Below are positions 8,356 through 16,112 of a stretch of DNA of 34,705 nucleotides, in pieces. Origin of the DNA: Rikenellaceae bacterium (GTDB lineage: Bacteria; Bacteroidota; Bacteroidia; Bacteroidales; UBA932); assembly GCA_900769735.1 (NCBI GenBank), contig CAAGHY010000110.1, positions 1-34,705 on the forward strand, in the 5' to 3' direction. The notes under the pieces were generated by a model. That model saw only the letters and a list, made by a program, of their open reading frames with translations. It did not search any database and had not been told where the DNA came from. A program made the translations under genes and the position numbers. Every line of letters starts with the position of its first letter. The stretch's first letter is position 1.

Positions 8356-9069
8356 ATGAAAGGATTAAAATTTTTGGCAGTTGGGGCAGTGGCAGGCTTT
8401 ATGTTTGCTTCTTGCGGCAGCAATACACAGCCCCTTATTGAAGGCGTAACCAAAGCTGAGGTTGATTCAGTAAGTTACGCAGTTGGAACTTCTTTTGGTC
8501 AGATGATCAAAGGTTCAAACATTGAGGGTCTTGATTACTCAAAGGTAATGGAGGCTATGAAAGATGTTGTAAATGGTAAAGAGCCTAAGATTGACCCACA
8601 GCAGGCAGGTGTGGTTATCAATACCTATATGGGTAAAGTTCAGGATGCAATTGGCAAGAGAAAACAGGCTGAGCAGGCTGAGTTCCTTGCTGCAAACAAA
8701 GAGAAAGAGGGCGTTGTAGAGACTGAGAGCGGTTTGCAGTACAAGATAGAGAACCCTGGTAATGATGTAAAGGCTTCTGCAACTGATACAGTAGAGGTTC
8801 ACTACAAAGGAACTTTGTTGGACGGAACAGTATTTGATTCATCATACGACAGAGGTGAGACTGCTAAATTCCCTCTTGACAGAGTGATCACAGGTTGGAC
8901 TGAAGGTCTTCAGCTTGTTGGTGAGGGTGGTAAAATCACTTTGTGGATCCCTTATGAGTTGGGTTACGGTCCAAGACAGATGAGCGCTGAGCTTCCTGGT
9001 TATTCAACACTTATCTTTGATGTTGAGTTGATTAAAGTTAACAAGGCTGCTGAGAAAAAGAGCAAATAA
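8356..9069 (+). CDS. FKBP-type peptidyl-prolyl isomerase lipoprotein
   Basis: This 237-residue protein is an exported proline isomerase or chaperone of the Mip/FkpA class. The N-terminus is a lipoprotein signal with cysteine 20 in the lipobox FASC, so it should be anchored to the periplasmic or outer-membrane face. Residues about 30-115 form the helical FKBP_N dimerisation region (VSYAVGTSFGQMIKG onward). Residues about 135-230 form the catalytic FKBP domain with VEVHYKGTLLDGTVFDSSYDR, a GWTEGLQL pocket segment and LIFDVELIKV at the end. The gene stops two bases before the DUF3127-like gene. The codon pattern suggests good expression. The precise in vivo clients are not evident from the sequence. 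Confidence 0.93.
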   Translation: MKGLKFLAVGAVAGFMFASCGSNTQPLIEGVTKAEVDSVSYAVGTSFGQMIKGSNIEGLDYSKVMEAMKDVVNGKEPKIDPQQAGVVINTYMGKVQDAIGKRKQAEQAEFLAANKEKEGVVETESGLQYKIENPGNDVKASATDTVEVHYKGTLLDGTVFDSSYDRGETAKFPLDRVITGWTEGLQLVGEGGKITLWIPYELGYGPRQMSAELPGYSTLIFDVELIKVNKAAEKKSK

Positions 9070-9071
9070 TT

Positions 9072-9431
9072 ATGGCAGTTGACATTAAGTGTAAACTTCT
9101 GGACAAACTTGCTGTGCAGAACGGAACAAGTGCCAGAGGTCCTTGGAGCAAGCAGGATTTCATTGTAGAGACGTTGGAGCAGTATCCAAGGAAAATTTGT
9201 ATGAATGTATGGGGTCAGGATAAAGTTAATGAACTTACCCAATACAATGCAGGAGAGGTTCTTACAGTTTCTGTAAATATTGAGAGCCGTGAATTCAACG
9301 GACGTTGGTATACAGATGTAAGGGCATGGAGAATTCAGAAGGATGCAGCAGAGGGTGCACAGATGGCACCGCAGGTTGATCCGTTTATGAATATTCAGGC
9401 AGAGGATGACGGTGGTGATCTTCCGTTCTAG
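9072..9431 (+). CDS. DUF3127-like protein with SSB-like acidic tip
   Basis: This small 119-residue cytosolic protein is recognised as DUF3127-like, a family largely confined to Bacteroidota. It shows a compact all-beta pattern (FIVETLEQYPRKICMNVWG, EVLTVSVNIESREFNGRWYTDVRAWRIQ) that resembles an OB fold. The C-terminus ends DDGGDLPF, strikingly like the acidic partner-binding tip of single-strand DNA-binding proteins. It follows the FKBP gene by two bases and is followed by a terminator-like hairpin. A nucleic-acid-binding role is a reasonable inference, but the function is not established. Confidence 0.8.
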   Translation: MAVDIKCKLLDKLAVQNGTSARGPWSKQDFIVETLEQYPRKICMNVWGQDKVNELTQYNAGEVLTVSVNIESREFNGRWYTDVRAWRIQKDAAEGAQMAPQVDPFMNIQAEDDGGDLPF

Positions 9432-9452
9432 TCTTGCTGTTTGAGCTTAATG

Positions 9453-9494
9453 GCCGGTTTCCGTCTTGGAGAAATCCAAGATTTGGAGACCGGC
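9453..9494 (+). terminator. Terminator hairpin after the DUF3127-like gene
   Basis: GCCGGTTTCC (9453-9462) pairs with GGAGACCGGC (9485-9494) with one wobble, and an inner TCTTGG/CCAAGA stem closes a short loop. A T-rich stretch (TTATTTTTA) follows. Its downstream arm contains the TTTG of the next promoter. Confidence 0.75.
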
Positions 9495-9514
9495 TGTTAT
9501 TTTTACTATATTTG
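9482..9514 (+). promoter_or_regulatory. Promoter for the 9540-18909 gene run
   Basis: TTTG at 9482-9485 and TATATTTG at 9507-9514 are separated by 21 bases, close to the Bacteroidota -33/-7 arrangement. The -7 ends 25 bases before the ATG at 9540. The -33 half lies within the downstream arm of the preceding terminator hairpin. Confidence 0.6.
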
Positions 9515-9539
9515 CGGTAGAAAGACAGATTGGCTATTG

Positions 9540-11834
9540 ATGAATAATTATAAAAAACTGCTTCTGTGGGGATCATTGGCGGTAGCTGTCCTTGCAGGGG
9601 TAATTGTATTCCTTTTCTTTAATCTCTCTTCCGGAGCCGGGAAGGAGGGATATGTTGTGTCCCAAGGGGAAGAGAGTGTGTATGACGGGATTCCAAGTGA
9701 TGCTGTTGCAGTACTTGATTTCAAGAGTCTTGAAGAGTATCATCCGCTTCTGAATGATACATTGTCATTTGCATATAAGATATTCAATGAAGAAAGCGGC
9801 CTTGTAAGGTTGCAGAGGGAGTTGCTGCAGTTGCCGGAACTTGCTGCTGCCCCATTTGTCTATTCTTTGCATTATTCTTCAAAGAATAATGTGTCGTTCC
9901 TGCAAATTATGGATATTGAAGGTCTGGACAATGCCGGGGTACAGAATGTGCTGGCAAAGGGAGGTAAAGGGAAGAGATACAATAATGCCACAATATATAC
10001 ATTGCCTTATGGCGTTATGGCGGCCTTAAGCGGCAACTTGTTGTTGGCCAGCAGTTCTTCCCATGTTCTTGAGAGTTCTGTAAGGCATCTGGAGAGCAAT
10101 ACTTCCATATTGGACAACAGGGATTTTGCGGATATTCTGAAGGGATATGGTGAAACCAGCGGCGTTTATATAAACCATAATCAGATAGGAAAACTGTTCT
10201 CCGGTATAGTTGAGAGAGGTTATCTGGGATATTCGGATTTTGTGATGAAGTTCACTGTATGGAGCAGGTTTGACATATCAACGGATAAAGGAAAACTCAC
10301 CCTGAACGGAACTTTGGAGAATATTGGGGATGAGTCACGTTTTTCCAATGTTTTCAATGGTCAGAGTGCCAGAAAGAGTACGATGGGCAAGATATTGCCG
10401 GCTTCAACGCTGTTTGCAGTTTCTTTGCCTGTTTCCGGTATTGGGGAATATCTGAAATCCCATTCATTGTTCCTTGAAGTGCAGAAAAAGACGGGCGCGT
10501 TTGCCTATAAACAGAAACTTGCACAAGGTGAAAGCAAGGTTACCCCTTTGCAGTGGGTTGATTCATTGCAGATAGAGGAGATTGTGAGTGCATATTGCAA
10601 ATTTGGGGAGAAGTGTGAATGGCTTACTTTTGTAAGGGGCAAGCAGCAGTTCGGTTTGAATAATGTGATATCGGCAGTGGTTGATGGAGATAAGGAGATT
10701 GCTCCTGAACCGTTTGTCTATAAAGGATATATTGCATCAGTTTTTGGAGAGTTGTTCTCACATTGCAATGAGGAGAGCGTATGCAAGGTTGGACCTTGGA
10801 CAATTATAGGACCTCAGAAGATTCTGGAAGAGTTTGCAAACGGGAATGCCTTTTATTTCAATTTGGACCAGTATCTGGGTCAGACTCCTGTAAACCATTA
10901 TTTGGGTAAGGAGGCCAATGTAAAGATGTTGGCAAATCTGAAAGAGGCCGGTGATTCCGTATTGCAGGTTTTCAAACCTTATACCAGGGGATGTCTGCAG
11001 CAGCAGATGACCAGGAACAATTTTGAGTACCTGACAATGGATATTGCTACCCATAACGGCAAGCCGGGAGTGGAAGTGAATTTCTATGCTGCAGTGCTTG
11101 AGAAGCTGCCGGTTCCTAAGGAGAGGGAAGACGGTGAGCAGATGAGTTTTGAGATTGACAGTACAATCAATCTCCCTCAGGGACCTTTCCAGGTTTGGGA
11201 TGTTGCCAAAAAGGCGGAGGCTTATCTTGAGCAGTTGCCTAATATGAGGTTGAGGTATATGGATGCCAAGAAGAAGGGTGTGTGGGCAATTCCGTTTGAT
11301 ACCCCTATTGGCGGTTATGTGGAGCAGATTGACCTTTATGGCAACGGCCGTTTGCAGATGCTGTTCCTGTCGGGAAGAAAAATGTACCTTTTGGACAGGG
11401 TTGGAAGGTTTGTTTACGGTTATCCTGTGAAGTTGCCTAAAGAGGCGGTGATGGGTCCTGTGCTGATGAAAGGAGTAAATGGTATGGATTATTCAGTTGT
11501 TGTTCTGAATGCGGACAATACAATTTCCTGGTACGATATTTCCGGTAAACCTGTTGCCGGCTGGAGTGATATTGTGGCACCTGAATTTGTGAAGGAACTG
11601 CCGCAGCTGCATACATTTGGCGGCAGGAGCTATTGGTTGTTGAAGGCACCTTCTCAGTTGTTGGTGTATACAATGGACGGCAAGAGACTTGAGATGTTGG
11701 ACAAGAAGAAAAAGATAGACAGGGAGAGTGAAGTGGAGTTTGTGCAGGAGGGTGTGTTGAGGGTCAAATGCACAGATGGCAAGGTTTACAATTGGACACT
11801 TGCTACGGGTAAAATTAAAAAATGGAATAATTGA
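9540..11834 (+). CDS. Membrane-anchored protein of unknown function, DUF3352-like with propeller-like C-terminus
   Basis: I do not recognise this 764-residue protein with certainty. It starts with a short basic N-terminus and one hydrophobic helix (about residues 5-27, LLLWGSLAVAVLAGVIVFLF), so it is probably a signal anchor with a large periplasmic body. Residues about 45-500 (beginning IPSDAVAVLDFKSLEEY) look like the DUF3352-type repeat region. The last 180 or so residues hold repeats typical of beta-propeller blades: KMYLLDRVGRFVYGYPVKLP, TISWYDISGKPVAGW, LLVYTMDGKRLEML, VYNWTLATGKIKKW. The frame is open from 9441, but that extension covers the terminator and promoter, so ATG 9540 is used. 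Its stop overlaps the next start (TGATG). As first gene of a run with an ABC exporter and a processing protease, an envelope role is likely but not shown. Confidence 0.85.
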   Translation: MNNYKKLLLWGSLAVAVLAGVIVFLFFNLSSGAGKEGYVVSQGEESVYDGIPSDAVAVLDFKSLEEYHPLLNDTLSFAYKIFNEESGLVRLQRELLQLPELAAAPFVYSLHYSSKNNVSFLQIMDIEGLDNAGVQNVLAKGGKGKRYNNATIYTLPYGVMAALSGNLLLASSSSHVLESSVRHLESNTSILDNRDFADILKGYGETSGVYINHNQIGKLFSGIVERGYLGYSDFVMKFTVWSRFDISTDKGKLTLNGTLENIGDESRFSNVFNGQSARKSTMGKILPASTLFAVSLPVSGIGEYLKSHSLFLEVQKKTGAFAYKQKLAQGESKVTPLQWVDSLQIEEIVSAYCKFGEKCEWLTFVRGKQQFGLNNVISAVVDGDKEIAPEPFVYKGYIASVFGELFSHCNEESVCKVGPWTIIGPQKILEEFANGNAFYFNLDQYLGQTPVNHYLGKEANVKMLANLKEAGDSVLQVFKPYTRGCLQQQMTRNNFEYLTMDIATHNGKPGVEVNFYAAVLEKLPVPKEREDGEQMSFEIDSTINLPQGPFQVWDVAKKAEAYLEQLPNMRLRYMDAKKKGVWAIPFDTPIGGYVEQIDLYGNGRLQMLFLSGRKMYLLDRVGRFVYGYPVKLPKEAVMGPVLMKGVNGMDYSVVVLNADNTISWYDISGKPVAGWSDIVAPEFVKELPQLHTFGGRSYWLLKAPSQLLVYTMDGKRLEMLDKKKKIDRESEVEFVQEGVLRVKCTDGKVYNWTLATGKIKKWNN

Positions 11835-12154
11835 TGGAAGGATTTATAACGTTTCTGCTCTTTTTTGCCCTTTTTATTTGGGTGATGAAGAGATTGTTCC
11901 CCATTTTGCTGATGTGGTTCATAAAGCGTCAGATGAAGAAGGGTGGAGGAGCTAATTTTACACAGTTCGGACCTGGTGGATTCGGCTTCTGGAGTACAGG
12001 CTTTGGTAATCAGGCTGGTGGTGCAGCCCAGGGAAATGGCAGGCAGACTGGAGAGCAGAAGAAGGATGAGGGTAAAGTTATTATTTCAGATGTTCCCAAA
12101 CAGGAGAAGGTGATTGACAAGGAGATTGGGGAGTATGTAGATTTTGAGGAATAG
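11834..12154 (+). CDS. DUF4834-like small membrane protein
   Basis: This is a 106-residue protein with one N-terminal membrane helix (about residues 3-28, FITFLLFFALFIWVMKRLFPILLMWF) and a basic stretch after it. A glycine-rich low-complexity middle follows (about 38-70, GPGGFGFWSTGFGNQAGG). The charged C-terminus ends IGEYVDFEE, which is the feature that suggests the Bacteroidota family DUF4834. The ATG overlaps the stop of the preceding gene by one base (TGATG), and the next gene begins one base after its stop, so translation of all three is probably coupled. The likely topology is a single-pass inner-membrane protein. Function is unknown, and its tight linkage suggests it serves the upstream anchored protein or the downstream exporter. 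Confidence 0.82.
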   Translation: MEGFITFLLFFALFIWVMKRLFPILLMWFIKRQMKKGGGANFTQFGPGGFGFWSTGFGNQAGGAAQGNGRQTGEQKKDEGKVIISDVPKQEKVIDKEIGEYVDFEE

Positions 12155-12155
12155 G

Positions 12156-13982
12156 ATGAACGATTTCAAGAGATTATTGGCGTACGCAAAGCCGTACAGG
12201 AGGTTTTGGCCGGGATATCTTATCCTGTCCATTTTGTCTGTGATTTTTGGAGTGGTGAATTATGCATTGATTGATCCGCTTCTTACCGTGCTGTTCCAGC
12301 CGGAGAGTATGGATGTGAATGTGGCAAAGCCTGTTTTTGCCCTTGATCCTGCTTATTTTGAGCAGATGTTCTCTTATTACCTTACAAGGGTGATGACAGC
12401 GAGCGGTATGATGAAGGGGTTGATGTTTGTGTGTGCGTTTTTTGTGGTGGCTTCTTTGCTTTCAAATATTACAAGGTACCTTTCCCAGAGGATTCTGGTT
12501 AATATGCGTACTTACATTATGCAGAATATCAGGAGGGATCTGTTCAGGAAAATATCAAGTTTGCACGTAGGTTATTTCCATAACCAGAAGAAGGGTGATA
12601 TCCTTTCTTCCATTTCAAATGATGTTACTGAGGTCCAGAACGGTGTGGCGGACAGTTTTCACGTGATTTTCAGGGAGCCGCTGCTTATTTTGGGATTTTT
12701 GGGAGCCCTTTTCTATATGTCGCCCAAACTTACTATGGTTACCCTTCTTACTTTGCCTTTTTCTGCGTTGGTGATTGGCAAGATAAGCCGTTCGCTCAAA
12801 CGTAAGGCTGCCGATACGCAGTCTCTGATGGGTAGGATTGTAAGCCATTTTGAGGAAGCAATTTCAGGTGTGAGGATCATCAAGGCTTTCAATGCCCAGA
12901 AATATGTGCGTGGTAATTTTGAGGAGACCAACAGCAGCCATAAGAGGAGCAGCAGAAATATGTTCAACAAGCAGGAGATGGCATCTCCTCTTTCTGAGTT
13001 CCTGGGCATTACAGTTGCCGCGTCTGTGCTGTTTTATGGTGGATGGTTGCAGTTGAGGGGTGAGTTGGGTATGGATATGCCTGCTTTTGTTGTGTATATA
13101 GGCTTTTATTGGAGGGTCCTTGAGCCTGCCAAGGCAATGTCAAAAGCTTATGCAAGCATTCAGAGGGGTATGGTTTCGGGAAGAAGACTGTTTGCAATCC
13201 TTGATGTGGAGAATCCTATTGTGGAGAAAAAGGATGCTGTGGAGCTGGATGGATTCAAAGAGGGCATTGAGTTCAGGAATGTGAATTTTGCGTATGGTCA
13301 GGAACCTGTTCTGAAGAATATCAATCTGGAGATAAAGAAGGGGAAGATGGTGGCAATTGTTGGACCGTCGGGAGGAGGAAAATCTACAATGGCGGATCTG
13401 TTGCCAAGATTCTATGATATTGAGGATGGTGAGATTCTTTTGGATGGAAAGAATATAAAGGATTATAAACTGGAGAGCCTTATTTCTGTTATGGGTATTG
13501 TTACGCAGGAGGCTATCCTATTCAATGATACTGTGTTCAACAATATTGCATTTGGTATGGAGAATGTTACTCAGGAGGATGTGGAAAGGGCTGCCAGAAT
13601 TGCCAATGCACACGATTTCATTATGCAGATGGAGAACGGGTATCAGACAAATATTGGAGACAGGGGTGCAAAATTGTCGGGAGGACAGAGACAGAGACTG
13701 TCAATTGCCCGTGCGGTGCTGAAGAATCCTCCAGTGCTGATTTTGGATGAGGCCACTTCTGCATTGGATACAGAGAGTGAGAGACTGGTGCAGGATGCCC
13801 TTACAAACCTGATGAAGAACAGGACTTCAATAGTTATTGCCCACAGACTTTCTACAATCAGGAATGCGGATGAGATTATAGTGTTGAAGGAGGGTGAGAT
13901 TATTGAGAGGGGTACACACGATACCCTGATTGGTGCCGGTGGAATGTATTCCAACTTGTGCCAGTTGCAGAATTACAAATAA
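12156..13982 (+). CDS. MsbA-type ABC exporter (fused permease and ATPase)
   Basis: This is a 608-residue half-transporter that should work as a homodimer, exporting lipids, lipid-linked sugars or hydrophobic compounds across the inner membrane. Residues about 15-330 carry six membrane helices. Residues about 365-608 are the ATPase: Walker A GPSGGGKST at 403-411, signature LSGGQ at 507-511, Walker B VLILDEATS at 527-535 and the switch histidine in IVIAHRLST. An extended start at 12144 (TTG) exists, but ATG 12156 (MNDFKRLLAYAKPYRR) is one base after the preceding stop and begins the conserved sequence. Substrate cannot be read from the sequence. MsbA is a plausible equivalent given the envelope genes nearby, but paralogues are common. 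Confidence 0.93.
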   Translation: MNDFKRLLAYAKPYRRFWPGYLILSILSVIFGVVNYALIDPLLTVLFQPESMDVNVAKPVFALDPAYFEQMFSYYLTRVMTASGMMKGLMFVCAFFVVASLLSNITRYLSQRILVNMRTYIMQNIRRDLFRKISSLHVGYFHNQKKGDILSSISNDVTEVQNGVADSFHVIFREPLLILGFLGALFYMSPKLTMVTLLTLPFSALVIGKISRSLKRKAADTQSLMGRIVSHFEEAISGVRIIKAFNAQKYVRGNFEETNSSHKRSSRNMFNKQEMASPLSEFLGITVAASVLFYGGWLQLRGELGMDMPAFVVYIGFYWRVLEPAKAMSKAYASIQRGMVSGRRLFAILDVENPIVEKKDAVELDGFKEGIEFRNVNFAYGQEPVLKNINLEIKKGKMVAIVGPSGGGKSTMADLLPRFYDIEDGEILLDGKNIKDYKLESLISVMGIVTQEAILFNDTVFNNIAFGMENVTQEDVERAARIANAHDFIMQMENGYQTNIGDRGAKLSGGQRQRLSIARAVLKNPPVLILDEATSALDTESERLVQDALTNLMKNRTSIVIAHRLSTIRNADEIIVLKEGEIIERGTHDTLIGAGGMYSNLCQLQNYK

Positions 13983-14005
13983 GAAATAATTAAAACACAT
14001 ATATT

Positions 14006-15667
14006 ATGGAAAGATCTTTAAATAAAATTTTGGAAGAGAGTTTCAGGAAAAATTGGGATTGTCCTGCTCTTTCTGATTTTAAAGGCGTTACATTGTATTA
14101 TAGGGATGTTGCAAGAAGAATAGAGAAGCTTCATATCATTTTTGAAACTTGTGATGTTAAGAAGGGTGACAAGATTGCAATATGCTCAAGAAACCAGGCA
14201 AACTGGGGAGTTGTGTTCCTTGCCTGTATAACTTATGGTGCAGTGCCGGTTCCAATTTTGCATGAGTTCAAGCCAGGAAATGTGCATCATATTGTAAACC
14301 ACTCTGATTCAAGAGTGCTGTTTGTGGGTGATATGGTTTGGGAAAACCTTTCAGAGAGTGAGATGCCGGATCTTGAGGCTATTATCCTTATAAATGATTT
14401 CTCTTTGCTATGCTCAAGAAGAGAGCAGATTACCCACGCAAGAGAGCATTTGAACGAGGAGTTTGGCAAGAAATATCCTAAGAGCTTTGGCCCGGCTGAT
14501 ATCAATTACCACCAGGAGGAGAATGGAGATGAGTTGGCTATGATCAACTATACCAGCGGTACTTCAGGTTTCTCAAAAGGTGTTATGATTCCTTATAGAG
14601 CACTGTTGAGCAATGTTCTGTTCGCACAGGAGGTTGTACCTATGATCAACAACAAGTCAAATGTGGTTTCCATGCTTCCAACTGCGCATATGTATGGAAT
14701 GATGTTTGAGTTCCTGTTTGAGATGACAGTTGGTGCCCACGTTCACTTTCTTACAAGAATTCCTAGCCCTAGGATCATTATGGAGGCGTTTGCTACAATC
14801 CAGCCTGATGTGATCATCTCTGTTCCACTTATAATTGAGAAGATTTACAAACAGAAACTTCAGCCTATCCTCAACAAGACCAGTATGAAGGTGCTTCTCA
14901 AGCTTCCTATCATTGACCAGATGTTGCAGGATAAGATTAAAGGAGAGCTGGTGAAGACTTTTGGCGGCAAGTTCTATGAGATTATTGTTGGTGGCGCTGC
15001 ATTCAACAAGGAGGCAGATGAGTTCTTCAATAAGATAGGTTTCCCTTACACTGTAGGTTATGGTATGACTGAGTGTGCACCAATCATTTCATATGCAGCT
15101 TGGGATAAGGCAAAATTGTTCTCTTGCGGTAAGCCTGCCCCTAGAATGGAGATTAGAATTGCATCTTCGGATCCACAGAATATCCCTGGTGAGATTCAGG
15201 TTAAGGGTGCAAATGTGATGTTGGGTTATTACAAAAATGATGAGGCTACGGCTGAGTCATTTACAGAGGACGGATGGATGAGAACCGGTGATATGGGTGT
15301 TATTGATGAGGATGGATACCTGTTCATCAAAGGAAGATGCAAGAGTATGATTCTTGGCCCTTCAGGACAGAATATCTATCCTGAGGAGATTGAGAGTGCA
15401 ATCAATACTATGCCTTATGTAATTGAGTCATTGGTTATTGATGCCGGCGGCAAGTTGGTGGCACTTGTATATCCTGATATGGAGCTTGCAGGCAAGGACG
15501 GTATGGATAAGGCTGCGGTTCTGAAGAAGATGGAAGAGAATATTGCGGCAGTGAATGTTGATATGCCTAATTATTCCAAGATTGCAGGTGTGAGACTTGT
15601 TCCTGAGGAGTTTGAGAAAACTCCTAAGAAGAGTATCAAACGTTATATGTACCAGCAAAACAGTTAA
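14006..15667 (+). CDS. AMP-dependent acyl-CoA synthetase-like ligase
   Basis: This is a 553-residue adenylate-forming enzyme of the long-chain acyl-CoA synthetase group, expected to activate a fatty acid with ATP and pass it to CoA or another thiol. The P-loop-like motif YTSGTSGFSKGV is at 182-193, the GYGMTECAP motif in the middle, and TGDMGVIDEDGYLFIKGRCKSM contains the hinge and A8 region. The conserved C-terminal lysine motif TPKKSIKRY lies close to the end. The shortened N-terminus relative to FadD (about 560) is normal. It follows the ABC exporter after 23 bases and precedes dCMP deaminase by two. The chain length of its substrate is not determinable; use of scavenged fatty acids for membrane lipids is an inference. 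Confidence 0.92.
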   Translation: MERSLNKILEESFRKNWDCPALSDFKGVTLYYRDVARRIEKLHIIFETCDVKKGDKIAICSRNQANWGVVFLACITYGAVPVPILHEFKPGNVHHIVNHSDSRVLFVGDMVWENLSESEMPDLEAIILINDFSLLCSRREQITHAREHLNEEFGKKYPKSFGPADINYHQEENGDELAMINYTSGTSGFSKGVMIPYRALLSNVLFAQEVVPMINNKSNVVSMLPTAHMYGMMFEFLFEMTVGAHVHFLTRIPSPRIIMEAFATIQPDVIISVPLIIEKIYKQKLQPILNKTSMKVLLKLPIIDQMLQDKIKGELVKTFGGKFYEIIVGGAAFNKEADEFFNKIGFPYTVGYGMTECAPIISYAAWDKAKLFSCGKPAPRMEIRIASSDPQNIPGEIQVKGANVMLGYYKNDEATAESFTEDGWMRTGDMGVIDEDGYLFIKGRCKSMILGPSGQNIYPEEIESAINTMPYVIESLVIDAGGKLVALVYPDMELAGKDGMDKAAVLKKMEENIAAVNVDMPNYSKIAGVRLVPEEFEKTPKKSIKRYMYQQNS

Positions 15668-15669
15668 TT

Positions 15670-16107
15670 ATGAATTCCAAGCAATTGCAGTTTGACAAGA
15701 GCTATCTTAAGATGGCAGGGATTTGGGCAAAGAATTCCTACTGCGTGCGCAGGCAGGTGGGTGCACTTATTGTTAAAGACCGCAGCATAATTTCCGATGG
15801 GTACAACGGTACTCCGTGCGGATTTGAAAATGTATGTGAGGATGAAGAGGGGTGTACAAAACCATATGTGCTGCACGCTGAGGCCAATGCGATTACAAAG
15901 ATGGCAAAGTCCAACAACAGCAGCTTGGGTGCAACTTTGTATGTTACGGCAGCTCCTTGTATGGAGTGTGCAAAACTTATAATACAGGCGGGCATTGAGA
16001 GGGTTGTTTACAGGGATGCCTACAGGGTAACTGACGGTATAGACCTACTGGTGCGTGCCGGTGTTAAGGTTGAGCAGATTGAGGCGGCAATGTTGGAAGA
16101 AGATTAA
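15670..16107 (+). CDS. Deoxycytidylate (dCMP) deaminase
   Basis: This 145-residue zinc enzyme deaminates dCMP to dUMP, supplying thymidylate synthesis. Catalytic zinc motif: H69-A-E (HAEANAI) with C97 and C100 (PCMEC). An additional cysteine-rich loop (GYNGTPCGFENVCEDEEGC) before the active site is characteristic of the ComEB/dCMP deaminase branch. The product is full length. The gene begins two bases after the acyl-CoA synthetase stop and ends five bases before the processing protease. It is a small metabolic gene embedded in the long run, and no regulatory site is seen in between. Confidence 0.94.
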   Translation: MNSKQLQFDKSYLKMAGIWAKNSYCVRRQVGALIVKDRSIISDGYNGTPCGFENVCEDEEGCTKPYVLHAEANAITKMAKSNNSSLGATLYVTAAPCMECAKLIIQAGIERVVYRDAYRVTDGIDLLVRAGVKVEQIEAAMLEED

Positions 16108-16112
16108 AGAAG

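Noticed and set aside
9441..9539. N-terminal extension of the 764-residue protein from a TTG start
   Set aside because: This stretch contains the terminator hairpin and the promoter, and ATG 9540 begins a normal signal anchor.
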